From: HGM04593 sp045636125 | GTDB taxonomy: Bacteria; Bacteroidota; Bacteroidia; Bacteroidales; Bacteroidaceae | Assembly (NCBI GenBank): GCA_045636125.1 | Contig: JAZTWX010000010.1 | Coordinates: 1 to 64,000, forward strand | Direction of reading: 5' to 3' | Length of the DNA: 64,000 bases | Part shown: one piece after another, positions 17,327-25,285 of the stretch | Layout of the letters: every line of letters starts with the position of its first letter | Numbering within the stretch: position 1 is the stretch's first letter | Notes under the pieces: model-generated | What the model saw: the letters and a program-made list of their open reading frames with translations, nothing else | Databases searched by the model: none | What the model was told of the DNA's origin: nothing | Made by a program: the position numbers and the translations under genes

Positions 17327-18022
17327 TTACAGACTCATTAAAAAACTACGGATAACACCGAACGAACGGTCGGCCATCTCACCCCAGAAATTCTCATATT
17401 GTTCAATGTGATTGTCCACTCCCGGGGTGTCGCTTATTATGCGAAAACTCACGAACGGAACACCGTAGATGTGACAGGTCTGTGCAATTGCAGCAGTCTC
17501 CATATCAACTGCGAGGCCTGCGGGAAAGTTCTTCTTAATGGCGTCGAGTTCCTCGCGGTCGGTAATGAACTTGTCGCCGGTGCATATAAGGCCGGCGTGT
17601 ATGCGGGTAGAAGTGTTTATGCTATCGTTGAGCGAGAGTGCACACTGCCAGAACTTTTCGGGAACGGGGAATTGCGCGGGCATACCTTGAATTTGACCAT
17701 ACTCGCAGCCCATTCCGCACCACACATCGTGATACACGATGGACGAGCTCACCACAACATCCATTACTCCCAGACAAGTATCTATTCCGCCGGCAACACC
17801 TGTGCTCACAACCGCGTCGGGCGAGAAAGCACGCACAAGCTCGGCAGTACCCACCGCAGCGTTCACCTTTCCAATGCCACACTGGCGCAGCACAATCTCC
17901 TTGTCGCCAATGTTGCCCACAAGGTACACTATACCGTTCTTATCACACTCGCACGCACCAGTGAGCAACGCTGCAAGCTGCTCATACTCCGACGACATTG
18001 CTGTTAAAACTCCAATCTTCAT
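17327..18022 (-). CDS. mtnN: 5'-methylthioadenosine/S-adenosylhomocysteine nucleosidase
   Basis: 231 residues. It removes adenine from S-adenosylhomocysteine and methylthioadenosine and so feeds LuxS. Marks are the start KIGVLTAMSSEYEQL, VVSTGVAGGID, and the active-site region VDMETAAIAQTC with a later SDTPG (catalytic Asp). Spacing is three bases on both sides, so it is co-transcribed with luxS and with the permease-like gene. Confidence 0.97.
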   Translation of the reverse strand: MKIGVLTAMSSEYEQLAALLTGACECDKNGIVYLVGNIGDKEIVLRQCGIGKVNAAVGTAELVRAFSPDAVVSTGVAGGIDTCLGVMDVVVSSSIVYHDVWCGMGCEYGQIQGMPAQFPVPEKFWQCALSLNDSINTSTRIHAGLICTGDKFITDREELDAIKKNFPAGLAVDMETAAIAQTCHIYGVPFVSFRIISDTPGVDNHIEQYENFWGEMADRSFGVIRSFLMSL

Positions 18023-18025
18023 AAA

Positions 18026-19165
18026 TTACGAAATAAGTAAAGAAACAAGAACATACACCCAATGCGCAACCACCGCCGCCGATATACCTCCAACAGCCTG
18101 GGCTATAATGGCCTTAGATGTGAGAGTGCGATAACCTATTGTGTCGAACATTGCCGTGTAAGTACTCAAATAACCACTCCAGCACATACCAATTGCGGTG
18201 AATACTGCAATGGCATTGCCATCAATCCAGCCGGCAGCCGCAAAATCGGGTACAAGGCCCAGCGCCGCACTCACTGCACCAAGCGCAGTGATAGGGAATG
18301 CAATGAGGTGGGGATCCTGAAAACCGAAAAGAAACTCGAACACAACGCCCAACTTACCACCAATCCACGGCAAGAGCTGCACGCCCTCGTAGGCTGCGCC
18401 GGTGTAAATACCACCATCGGAAGGACCAAAAGTAAACAGCATCACAAGTGTCGATATTATGAGCACACCGGGAATAATGGCCATACCCACATCAACTCCG
18501 GTGCGACCACCGTCGAGCAGAGAATCGAGTATTTTCTGGAAGAGAGGCTTCTCCTCCTCTTTCGCCTCAATATCCTCTACCTCCTGCGCATCGCAGGCAT
18601 CTTCGTACTTGTATTGGGGGTAGCTTTTCACCACGAAATACTGCATTAAGCGGGTGGAAACAATACTGCCGCAAGCAGCTCCGAAAAGACCGATAAATGG
18701 CTCAAAGAAATAAGACTGCCCCACCATAAATACAATAACGAGCAAGCCCATACCAAAGGCCGTTCCAAAGTTCGTGAGCGAAATGAACTGGTATTTTTTG
18801 AAGTAGGCGCAGAAACGCTTGTCCTGTGCAAGAGACATTATCGCAGGGTTATCGGACAGGAATGTGAGCACCGCACCAAGCGAAGCGACACCGGGGAGGT
18901 TAAAGACGGGCTTCATCAATGGACGCAGAAGTTTTTCGAGCAACGACACCACGCCGAACTCCACAAACAGACGACCTATGGCACCTGTAATAACACAAAT
19001 GGCCATAAGATAGAAGACGGTGTTAAGCAGCAGGTCGTGCGCGGTGTGCATAACGGTGTTAAGCATATTCGCTGTACCCATTTTTGCCGCAAGACAACCG
19101 AACAACATAAATATAACCGCCAGACACACAATGCCCGAGGGTATATATTTCAGGAACTTCTTCAT
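18026..19165 (-). CDS. Nucleoside-recognition (Gate) domain membrane protein, CD0519/CD1768-like
   Basis: 379 residues with about nine membrane segments. The Gate/nucleoside recognition pattern appears twice: GAIGRLFVEFGVVSLLEKLL with LTFLSDNPAIMSLAQD, and VDVGMAIIPGVLIISTLVML with MCWSGYLSTYTAM. An acidic cytoplasmic loop (CDAQEVEDIEAKEEEK) divides the halves. Relatives are called YjiH or CD0519/CD1768 family; transport of nucleoside-like compounds is suggested for the domain but not proven here. Tight packing with mtnN and luxS makes a link to adenosyl or ribosyl-sulfur compounds plausible. Confidence 0.8.
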   Translation of the reverse strand: MKKFLKYIPSGIVCLAVIFMLFGCLAAKMGTANMLNTVMHTAHDLLLNTVFYLMAICVITGAIGRLFVEFGVVSLLEKLLRPLMKPVFNLPGVASLGAVLTFLSDNPAIMSLAQDKRFCAYFKKYQFISLTNFGTAFGMGLLVIVFMVGQSYFFEPFIGLFGAACGSIVSTRLMQYFVVKSYPQYKYEDACDAQEVEDIEAKEEEKPLFQKILDSLLDGGRTGVDVGMAIIPGVLIISTLVMLFTFGPSDGGIYTGAAYEGVQLLPWIGGKLGVVFEFLFGFQDPHLIAFPITALGAVSAALGLVPDFAAAGWIDGNAIAVFTAIGMCWSGYLSTYTAMFDTIGYRTLTSKAIIAQAVGGISAAVVAHWVYVLVSLLIS

Positions 19166-19171
19166 AGAACG

Positions 19172-20215
19172 TTATTTATTAAAGCTCAAAAGGTTCATTT
19201 TCCAGGTAACACCCACTGTGAGGTAGGTTTGTTTGTCGAGCAACACTGTGCCACTGTCGCCAAAAGAGTATGAACCGGCAGCGTGCAGACGCACATCCTT
19301 GCTACCCTCCAACGGGAAATATTCAACGCCGGCACCCACGCGGGTTATCTCGCAACCATCGGCAACAAGGTAATCCTTGCCTGTTCCGGTATTGTTTACA
19401 TCGTAGCTGGCCTTTCCAAAAACTTTGAGTTTGTCGGTGGGACGCCACTCAACCTTGCCTATTACCGAATAATTTTTACCCAAGAAGGCCTGGCCGCTTG
19501 TTGCACGGTTCATAAGGTCGAGCTCCACGGCACAATGTTCCATATTGAAGCGGTTGCCCAAAGAGATGTAGCTTATGTAATGCCCGGGGAGATACTCCAT
19601 CATATTAAGAGTATAAATGGTATTGAGGCTACCGTGCGAGCTTGTCCACATGAGGTTGTAGGCATACATTTCGTCCTGTGTTATTTTCACGGTTTCACCG
19701 GCATCGTTTACACTTGTGACAACACGCCAAGGGCTCTCACACACCTGCAAGAGCAGTCTGTCCTTACCGTCGTTGAACAAGTAACCGGCACTTGCGCCAA
19801 ACTGGTAGCAAGGAATATTATGCCACCATTCGGAGCAGAAGTAGAGGTCTATGGGAGCTGCGTCATATTCAAAACCTCCAACGGCTACAACGAGTTTACC
19901 GGCCGTAAACTCCCAATTGTTTTTCTTGTAGGCAACGTAGAGCCAGTCGGTGGCATCGAAGAAAGTTGCATCGTCGCTGGTTTTGTTCAGGCTCTGACAG
20001 TAGGAATAAGAAAAGCCCCCGCCAATACTTCCGTCGGCACGAAGATTAATGTAATTGCCTTTGAAACCCGTGGCATCGTACGCCAATTCATCTTCGACAT
20101 ATTCGCGCTGATAGTCACCACGAACCTCCAACCCAAGAGAGAGCAATTTTTGTTCCTGCGCAAAAACATTTGCCCAGAACAAAGCGACCAGGCACAATAA
20201 AAAAGCCTTTTTCAT
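19172..20215 (-). CDS. Outer-membrane beta-barrel (porin O/P-like), first gene of the luxS operon
   Basis: 347 residues from the ATG at 20215. The signal peptide ends in ANVFAQ. The mature part is a run of amphipathic strands (WLYVAYKKNNWEFTAGKLVV, TIYTLNMMEYLPG, YLTVGVTWKMNLLSF at the C terminus), the pattern of OprO/OprP-type porins, although shorter than those of about 400-430. It would form a channel or sensor barrel in the outer membrane. The permease-like gene follows after six bases. The substrate is not known; operon mates suggest purine-nucleoside or sulfur-ribosyl products. Confidence 0.75.
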   Translation of the reverse strand: MKKAFLLCLVALFWANVFAQEQKLLSLGLEVRGDYQREYVEDELAYDATGFKGNYINLRADGSIGGGFSYSYCQSLNKTSDDATFFDATDWLYVAYKKNNWEFTAGKLVVAVGGFEYDAAPIDLYFCSEWWHNIPCYQFGASAGYLFNDGKDRLLLQVCESPWRVVTSVNDAGETVKITQDEMYAYNLMWTSSHGSLNTIYTLNMMEYLPGHYISYISLGNRFNMEHCAVELDLMNRATSGQAFLGKNYSVIGKVEWRPTDKLKVFGKASYDVNNTGTGKDYLVADGCEITRVGAGVEYFPLEGSKDVRLHAAGSYSFGDSGTVLLDKQTYLTVGVTWKMNLLSFNK

Positions 20216-20268
20216 AGTACTGTTTTTTAACACGCAGCAACGTTATTTTCTGCTGCAATATAACACTG

Positions 20269-20299
20269 CAAAAATATATTAAAATTCGGATTATACAAA
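20269..20299 (-). promoter_or_regulatory. Promoter of the porin-permease-mtnN-luxS operon
   Basis: On the minus strand, -33 TTTG (20296-20299), 19 bases, then -7 TATTTTTG (20269-20276): a full consensus, 54 bases before the first ATG. A GCAGCA/TGCTGC inverted repeat lies in the leader. Confidence 0.85.
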
Positions 20300-20332
20300 C
20301 TGGAAAGCCGAAAAGGAGACGCCCAGCCACCG

Positions 20333-21436
20333 CTACAGCGAGAAAGTGTTAACAGCCTGCACAACAGCCGCGACCTCCTCGTCGGTGAGCACGGGAGAGA
20401 GCGGCAAGCTCAGCTCCGTTGCGTGTATGCGCTCGGTTATGGGCAGCTGAAGGTGTGCATACTCGGCCAAAGCCTGCTGGCGGTGGGGTGCAACGGGGTA
20501 ATGTATAATGGTCTCTATGCCACAATCCCGCAAATGAGCCTGCAATGCTTCGCGGTGGGGTGTGAATATGGGGAATATGTGGAAAACATTGGATTCCCAA
20601 TCGCCCGGCTGCAGCACCCCTACAAGCGGGTTGTTTATCTCGCTCAAATAACGGCGCGCCACGCTGCGGCGGCGCTCATTGTCGCTGTCGAGACGCTGCA
20701 GCTTCACAAGCAATGCCGCTGCCTGAATTTCGTCGAGACGGCTGTTTATGCCCTTGTAGATATTAATATATTTTTTCTGCGAACCATAATTGGCTATCGC
20801 GCGCACCACAGCCGCAAGCTCGCTGTCGTTAGTTGTTACCGCACCGCCGTCGCCCAAAGCACCAAGATTCTTTGCCGGGTAGAAACTAAAGCCGGCAGCG
20901 TCACCCAAAGCACCCACGCGCACCCCCACGCACAATGCCCCGTGAGCCTGCGCAGCATCCTCCACCACCTTCAACGAGTGGCGGCGTGCAATGTCCATTA
21001 TGGGGCGCATATCGGCCACGCGGCCATAAAGGTGCACGGGCAGAATTGCTCGCGTACGAGGGGTTATAAGGGGTTCTATTTTTGAAGGGTCGATATTACA
21101 GGTGTGCTCACACGGCTCGCAGAAAACAGGCACAAGCCCCGCGCGCACAACAGCAAGGATAGATGCTATATAAGTGTCCGCCGGCACAATAACCTCGTCG
21201 CCACTTTCCATAAGGCCAAGCTCACGGTACGCAAGGAAGATGAGAGTGAGAGCATCGAGCCCGTTGGCAACGCCCACACAATGCCCGCAACCGCAATATG
21301 CGGCAAAGGCCTCCTCGAAACGACTGTTTGCGCCGCCCTGCAGATACCAGCCGCTCTTCACCACCGCCGTCACGCTCTCCGTGAGAAGAGGCTCGAACGA
21401 GTCATTAATCTTCTGTAAGTCGAAATATTTAATCAT
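20333..21436 (-). CDS. DegT/DnrJ/EryC1/StrS family sugar aminotransferase (FdtB/QdtB-like)
   Basis: 367 residues. A PLP enzyme that aminates a keto sugar-nucleotide. Features: CVGVANGLDALTLIFLA (phosphate cup), VVEDAAQAHGA, the PLP lysine in FSFYPAKNLGALGDGGAV (about residue 185), and NSRLDEIQAA. Together with the two genes upstream it fits the FdtA-FdtC-FdtB route to dTDP-3-acetamido-3,6-dideoxyhexose for surface glycans. It overlaps the acyltransferase gene by 8 bases. The exact product (Fuc3N or Qui3N type) cannot be told. Confidence 0.9.
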   Translation of the reverse strand: MIKYFDLQKINDSFEPLLTESVTAVVKSGWYLQGGANSRFEEAFAAYCGCGHCVGVANGLDALTLIFLAYRELGLMESGDEVIVPADTYIASILAVVRAGLVPVFCEPCEHTCNIDPSKIEPLITPRTRAILPVHLYGRVADMRPIMDIARRHSLKVVEDAAQAHGALCVGVRVGALGDAAGFSFYPAKNLGALGDGGAVTTNDSELAAVVRAIANYGSQKKYINIYKGINSRLDEIQAAALLVKLQRLDSDNERRRSVARRYLSEINNPLVGVLQPGDWESNVFHIFPIFTPHREALQAHLRDCGIETIIHYPVAPHRQQALAEYAHLQLPITERIHATELSLPLSPVLTDEEVAAVVQAVNTFSL

Positions 21437-22406
21437 CGATAATATTGTTTACACAAACCTCGTATGTGTCGTAGACTACCGCACGCGCACCGAACCCCTC
21501 TTTCTGGAATATCAACCCCTTGTTCAGGTAACGGCCGCCCTGCTCCACCGAGTTTCCGAAATCGAAATACTCCTTGCCGGCAAACACCTCGCCAATAAGG
21601 CGGGAGAAAAGCAGGTCGAGAGCACCGCAAGCACGCCCGGCAACCGCCGATGCTATATACTGCACGTGGGCCACGCGCGCGGTTTCATAAATGACAGCAC
21701 CTGCCAGCATAGTACCACCCTCGTCGAAAGCCCCGAACAGGCGTATATTTTGGGGAAAGCGCGACACCAGCATACGCATCTCTTCAACCGTGTGCACGGG
21801 CGAGACGTTGTGCCTCTCTTTAAGGTTCTTTTCGAGCATCTCCCAAAAAGCATCGTAATTGTCGCTCTCGTGCACGGCCAGTGCATTTTGCACTGCCTGT
21901 TTCACCTTGCGACGGCGCAGAGTGCTCAATGGCAACGGCTCGCGCAACCACACCGCCGACGACACCTTGCGCTGCACCAAAAGGGCGTTATAGCGGAAGA
22001 GGGCATACAAGTCCTCCTCGGCGGGGTATTGAGCATAAATATGGGGTAAGGGACGGTATATAATCTTCTTTACGGCGGTATTTTCCAGCAAATAGTCGCG
22101 CAGAGCAGCAAAGAGCTCCATCACATCGGCCACACCGGTCGAAGAGCCCAGCACAAGGCCGCCGTATGTAAGCCCACCGTGCGATTCAAGCACATCGCCG
22201 TCAATATTTGCAGGGAGAAGCGCCACAAGCGACCCGCCTTTGTAGAACAGGAGTGAGTGGTCGGCAATGCAGGTGTTGTAATCCATATAAGCACGGGCAA
22301 AAAGGAAGGTTGCGTTCTTCGCCTCTGCAATAAAAGCGTCCCACTCCCCGGCCAACGAGCCGTTGTAACGTACGACCGATATTATTTTGCCACCGCAAGC
22401 TGTCAT
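21429..22406 (-). CDS. GNAT-fold acyltransferase of the amino-sugar cassette
   Basis: 325 residues. The pattern is that of FemAB/GNAT-type proteins: an N-terminal half with SLLFYKGGSLVALLPANIDG and HGGLTYGGLVLG, then a second lobe with LFGAFDEGGTMLAGAVIYET and DFGNSVEQGGRYLNKGLIFQ. The last line resembles the acetyl-CoA-binding end of many Bacteroidota GNATs. Its place between FdtA- and FdtB-like genes suggests it N-acylates the 3-amino sugar, although FdtC itself is a left-handed-helix enzyme of another fold. That role is inference; the fold call is fairly good. Confidence 0.7.
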   Translation of the reverse strand: MTACGGKIISVVRYNGSLAGEWDAFIAEAKNATFLFARAYMDYNTCIADHSLLFYKGGSLVALLPANIDGDVLESHGGLTYGGLVLGSSTGVADVMELFAALRDYLLENTAVKKIIYRPLPHIYAQYPAEEDLYALFRYNALLVQRKVSSAVWLREPLPLSTLRRRKVKQAVQNALAVHESDNYDAFWEMLEKNLKERHNVSPVHTVEEMRMLVSRFPQNIRLFGAFDEGGTMLAGAVIYETARVAHVQYIASAVAGRACGALDLLFSRLIGEVFAGKEYFDFGNSVEQGGRYLNKGLIFQKEGFGARAVVYDTYEVCVNNIIDD

Positions 22407-22792
22407 ACCCTGTTTATATATTCAAAAAACTCTTCGCGTGAATTAATGTAGGACGAGGTATCGTACCCGTGCGAGGCAAATACAAGCAGCACCGCATCCT
22501 GTGAAAAGTTGTCAAGCTCGCGCCAGGTTGCGGGCGGCACCAGCAACCCTTTATCCCTTGAGCACAGGGTATAGTGGCGGCGGCCAGCCTTATCCTCGAG
22601 CACCACATCCACGCTACCATTCACAGCCACAAGATATTCGTAACACTCCTTGTTGGCGTGGAAGCCACGCGCGGCACCTTGCGGAACATCGTATATCCAA
22701 AATACTCTCTCTATGGGGAAAGGCACACTCGCCCCTGCCTCAACAATTGTGAGGCTGCCGCGTGAATCCTTGTGTGTGGTAATATCTCTCAT
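22403..22792 (-). CDS. FdtA/QdtA-like dTDP-4-keto-6-deoxyglucose 3,4-ketoisomerase (cupin)
   Basis: 129 residues, the usual size for this small cupin. Marks are HKDSRGSLTIVEAG, PFPIERVFWIYDVPQGAARG, the ligand-rich FHANKECYEYLVAVNGSVDV and the closing DAVLLVFASHGYD. It moves the keto group from C4 to C3 so that the DegT partner can aminate it. The ATG at 22792 puts MRDITTHKDSRG first, as in relatives. It overlaps the next gene as ATGA. No RmlA/RmlB genes are near, so dTDP-4-keto-6-deoxyglucose must come from elsewhere. Confidence 0.88.
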   Translation of the reverse strand: MRDITTHKDSRGSLTIVEAGASVPFPIERVFWIYDVPQGAARGFHANKECYEYLVAVNGSVDVVLEDKAGRRHYTLCSRDKGLLVPPATWRELDNFSQDAVLLVFASHGYDTSSYINSREEFFEYINRV

Positions 22793-22887
22793 ACTGTTTT
22801 TAACGTAAATTACGTGCAAATATTATTGTCGCGCGCAATTATGTTGCGAATATAAGAACTATGGAGGAAATAATTGCATAGTAACAC

Positions 22888-22914
22888 AAAAAAAGGCGAG
22901 GATTGCTCCTCGCC
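22888..22914 (-). terminator. Minus-strand terminator with no annotated gene upstream
   Basis: Stem GGCGAGGA (22895-22902)/TCCTCGCC (22907-22914) followed on the minus strand by seven T. It lies upstream of the sugar cassette, so it must end a transcript from the 22.9-23.1 kb gap. Confidence 0.85.
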
Positions 22915-22921
22915 CGGCCTG

Positions 22922-22996
22922 TCACTCATCATCACACATCAACCACTCACAGACCTCGGCGCCTAATAGCAGATTCTCGAGGGGCGCCGTAATCAT
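22922..22996 (-). CDS. Possible 24-residue small protein
   Basis: A short frame starting MITAPLENLLLGAEVCEW and ending in four acidic or polar residues closes 8 bases before a strong terminator. The gap has no other product, and the protein has a plausible make-up with two cysteines and an acidic end. I do not recognise it. The alternative is a small non-coding RNA with this terminator. It runs opposite to the acyltransferase gene at 23148. Confidence 0.35.
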   Translation of the reverse strand: MITAPLENLLLGAEVCEWLMCDDE

Positions 22997-23147
22997 ATAA
23001 ACAACAAGCACCCGAATTGTTCAGCCGCAGCAGGCACTTTTTCGCCCGCCCGCAAATAAAAAGCGCAAGGCCTTTGCTTTTTTGAAATATTTTGCCGTAT
23101 TTTGCATTAAAGCAATTAAAAAGAAACAATTTTAACACACAGATATT

Positions 23148-24302
23148 ATGAACAACATCCCTGCCGAGTACGACGAAATTCGTCCTTATATACCCAGTGA
23201 GCTTCCCCAGATTTTCGAGGAACTTATTGCCGACGAAGAGTTCAAAGCCGCAATGGCATACGCCTTCAAGGGCGTGCCCTTTGAGCATCTGGCAGCCGCA
23301 ATGCGCGCGTCGAAGACAAATATCGAGTTTCAGAAAGCCATTGTGGCACCATTCATAAAAGGATTGCTCGAGAAGTTGAGCACAGGCATCACCCTGAGCT
23401 ACGACAACAAGAAGAGCCTCGGTAACGCTCTTTGCATTTCGAACCACCGAGACATCATCCTCGACTCGGCACTGCTGTGCATCCTCTTTATCGAAGAGAT
23501 TGGCAACACAGTGGAGATTGCTATTGGCGACAATCTTCTCATTCGCCCCTGGATAAAAAAACTGGTGCGCCTGAACCGCAGCTTCATTGTACAGCGCTCG
23601 GCGTCGATACGCGAAATGCTCGCATCGTCGAAACGCCTTTCGTCATATATGCACCACACAATAACCGAGCGCAAGCAGCCTATCTGGCTCGCACAGCGCG
23701 AGGGACGTGCCAAGGACTCGAACGACCTCACACAGGAGGGACTTATCAAAATGCTCACAATGTACTCGAGCGGCAATATGGTGGACTCGCTCAAGGCGCT
23801 CAACATTGCCCCCACCTCAATTTCCTACGAGTACGACCCCTGTGACTATCTCAAGGCAAAGGAGTTCCAGCAGAAACGCGACAACCCCGAGCACAAGAAA
23901 TCGCCCATGGACGACCTTGTGAATATGCAGCAGGGCCTTATGGGCTACAAGGGAGCAATACACTACCACGTTGCCGGCTGCATTAACGACGAGATTGACA
24001 AGATTGACCGCACACTGGGCAAAAACGAAATCACCAACGCCGTTGCACGCATTATAGACAAGCACATACACAGCAACTACCGCTTCTGGCCCATCAACTA
24101 CTACTTTTACGAGCAGCTCACGGGCGACAAACAATTTGCCGACAAATACACAGCCGAAGATGTTGCCAAGCTCGAAGCCTACCTTGCCGACCGCATTGCA
24201 AAGGTCGACCTCCCCAACAAGGACGAGGCTTTCCTGCGCACGAAGATTCTAGAGATGTATGCCAACCCGCTGAAGAATTACTTAAAAGCAATAGCTTCTT
24301 AA
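23148..24302 (+). CDS. PlsC-like glycerol(phosphate) acyltransferase
   Basis: 384 residues. The acyltransferase core is seen from ALCISNHRDIILDSALL (about residue 97), and the second block FIVQRSASIREM and PIWLAQREGRAKDSND (about 185-200) matches the EGxR region that binds the phosphate. In the first block the standard NHx4D is NHRDIILD, with Asp two and six places after His. This form recurs in the Bacteroidales family, so it is probably functional. It likely acylates a lysophospholipid or glycerolipid at the inner membrane. A strong terminator follows. Confidence 0.82.
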   Translation: MNNIPAEYDEIRPYIPSELPQIFEELIADEEFKAAMAYAFKGVPFEHLAAAMRASKTNIEFQKAIVAPFIKGLLEKLSTGITLSYDNKKSLGNALCISNHRDIILDSALLCILFIEEIGNTVEIAIGDNLLIRPWIKKLVRLNRSFIVQRSASIREMLASSKRLSSYMHHTITERKQPIWLAQREGRAKDSNDLTQEGLIKMLTMYSSGNMVDSLKALNIAPTSISYEYDPCDYLKAKEFQQKRDNPEHKKSPMDDLVNMQQGLMGYKGAIHYHVAGCINDEIDKIDRTLGKNEITNAVARIIDKHIHSNYRFWPINYYFYEQLTGDKQFADKYTAEDVAKLEAYLADRIAKVDLPNKDEAFLRTKILEMYANPLKNYLKAIAS

Positions 24303-24310
24303 ATAAATGA

Positions 24311-24339
24311 CAAATGCTGCACGCGTGCAGCATTTGTTT
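24311..24339 (+). terminator. Terminator of the PlsC-like gene
   Basis: A 26-base perfect palindrome, CAAATGCTGCAC GC GTGCAGCATTTG without the gap, then TTTG. It starts eight bases past the stop. Confidence 0.85.
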
Positions 24340-24412
24340 GTAACGAGCGATTAAAAAACGCCCGATTTGAAATTTGTGGCAAAATCGCAACCTAGAAGGA
24401 AGTATCCATAAA

Positions 24413-24420
24413 TATCTTTG
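24413..24420 (+). promoter_or_regulatory. -7 box of the first DUF6973-like locus
   Basis: TATCTTTG, a perfect -7 element, ends 16 bases before the ATG at 24437 and so implies a very short leader. No -33 TTTG is at normal spacing. Confidence 0.55.
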
Positions 24421-24436
24421 TGCCAAAAAAAGAATT

Positions 24437-25285
24437 ATGGAGACATTTGTGTCAGAAGATCCCAAAGAAATCGAAGAAGAGAAGAAAAGACAAGCTGCAT
24501 ACCGTAAGTACCTCCCCGATATTATGGGAGATGACGAGGACGAGACAGAGTATATACTACTGCCACAAAAGAAGAATGCAGAAGCGAACACAGCCGAAAA
24601 ACCACATGACAAAAGAGCCGGCTATGTTCAGAATTTAGTGAACAAAGCCAAAGTTTTGGCAAAGGAGGCGGCTTTTGCATTAAACCACCCTGTTACAGCG
24701 TGGGAAATTGGTGCAGGAGTAAAGCGAAACTCCACCAACATTTCCACAAAAGCCACTCGCTTTGCCACAAAAGGAGAGGTGCTACACGGAGCGAAGCGAG
24801 AAGAAAAAGACGAAGGTAGCGAGAATGGGGCTTTCAGGCACACATTGTGGCAAGCCGACATAACCTCACAAGCAGGAGAGAAGAGGGCTCGAGAAGCAGG
24901 TGATGCACACGAAATAAGCCCCAACACCAACCTCGATGTAAGACGATTCAACTATTTGGAAAACGCCGACCAGACTACCGACCTCCTCAACAACCAAATT
25001 GGTCGAAGAATTGGACGGGAGAATCGCTACAAAAGCACAAAAGAACTTGCATTACTGGTGCTGGAAGAGTTTTACAAAAACGGCCTCTACGTTTCGGAGC
25101 AAGACGAAGAAGGTTACTGGAATGTAAAAAAGAAAACTTTGGACGAAGCAAAATATAACAGTTTGTTAAACGTTTATAAGACAATGGACCAGGATGGCTT
25201 CACACAGGAGGACCACAAAAGAATTAAAGAAAAAGACAAAAGGAAACGCGAAGAATTACACGCAAAATGGGCAACAATGGAATAA
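24437..25285 (+). CDS. DUF6973-like protein, putative toxin/effector (locus 1)
   Basis: 282 residues. About residues 1-45 are acidic and charged (SEDPKEIEEEKKRQAAYRKY, LP, then IL LPQKKN); the same pattern opens the relative at 43932-45092. The C-terminal domain (about 125-215) has FRHTLWQADIT (Arg134, His135, Trp138), DAHE (156-159) and DLLNNQIGRRIG, which I recognise as DUF6973-type: an RHxxW and an HE motif, perhaps metal or catalytic residues. There is no signal peptide. The last 19 bases overlap the small membrane-protein gene, as in the second locus. The domain is uncharacterised as far as I know; toxin function is inferred from the pairing. Confidence 0.7.
   Translation: METFVSEDPKEIEEEKKRQAAYRKYLPDIMGDDEDETEYILLPQKKNAEANTAEKPHDKRAGYVQNLVNKAKVLAKEAAFALNHPVTAWEIGAGVKRNSTNISTKATRFATKGEVLHGAKREEKDEGSENGAFRHTLWQADITSQAGEKRAREAGDAHEISPNTNLDVRRFNYLENADQTTDLLNNQIGRRIGRENRYKSTKELALLVLEEFYKNGLYVSEQDEEGYWNVKKKTLDEAKYNSLLNVYKTMDQDGFTQEDHKRIKEKDKRKREELHAKWATME

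Noticed and set aside
22947..23447. 166-codon minus-strand frame
   Set aside because: Mostly antisense to the acyltransferase gene.
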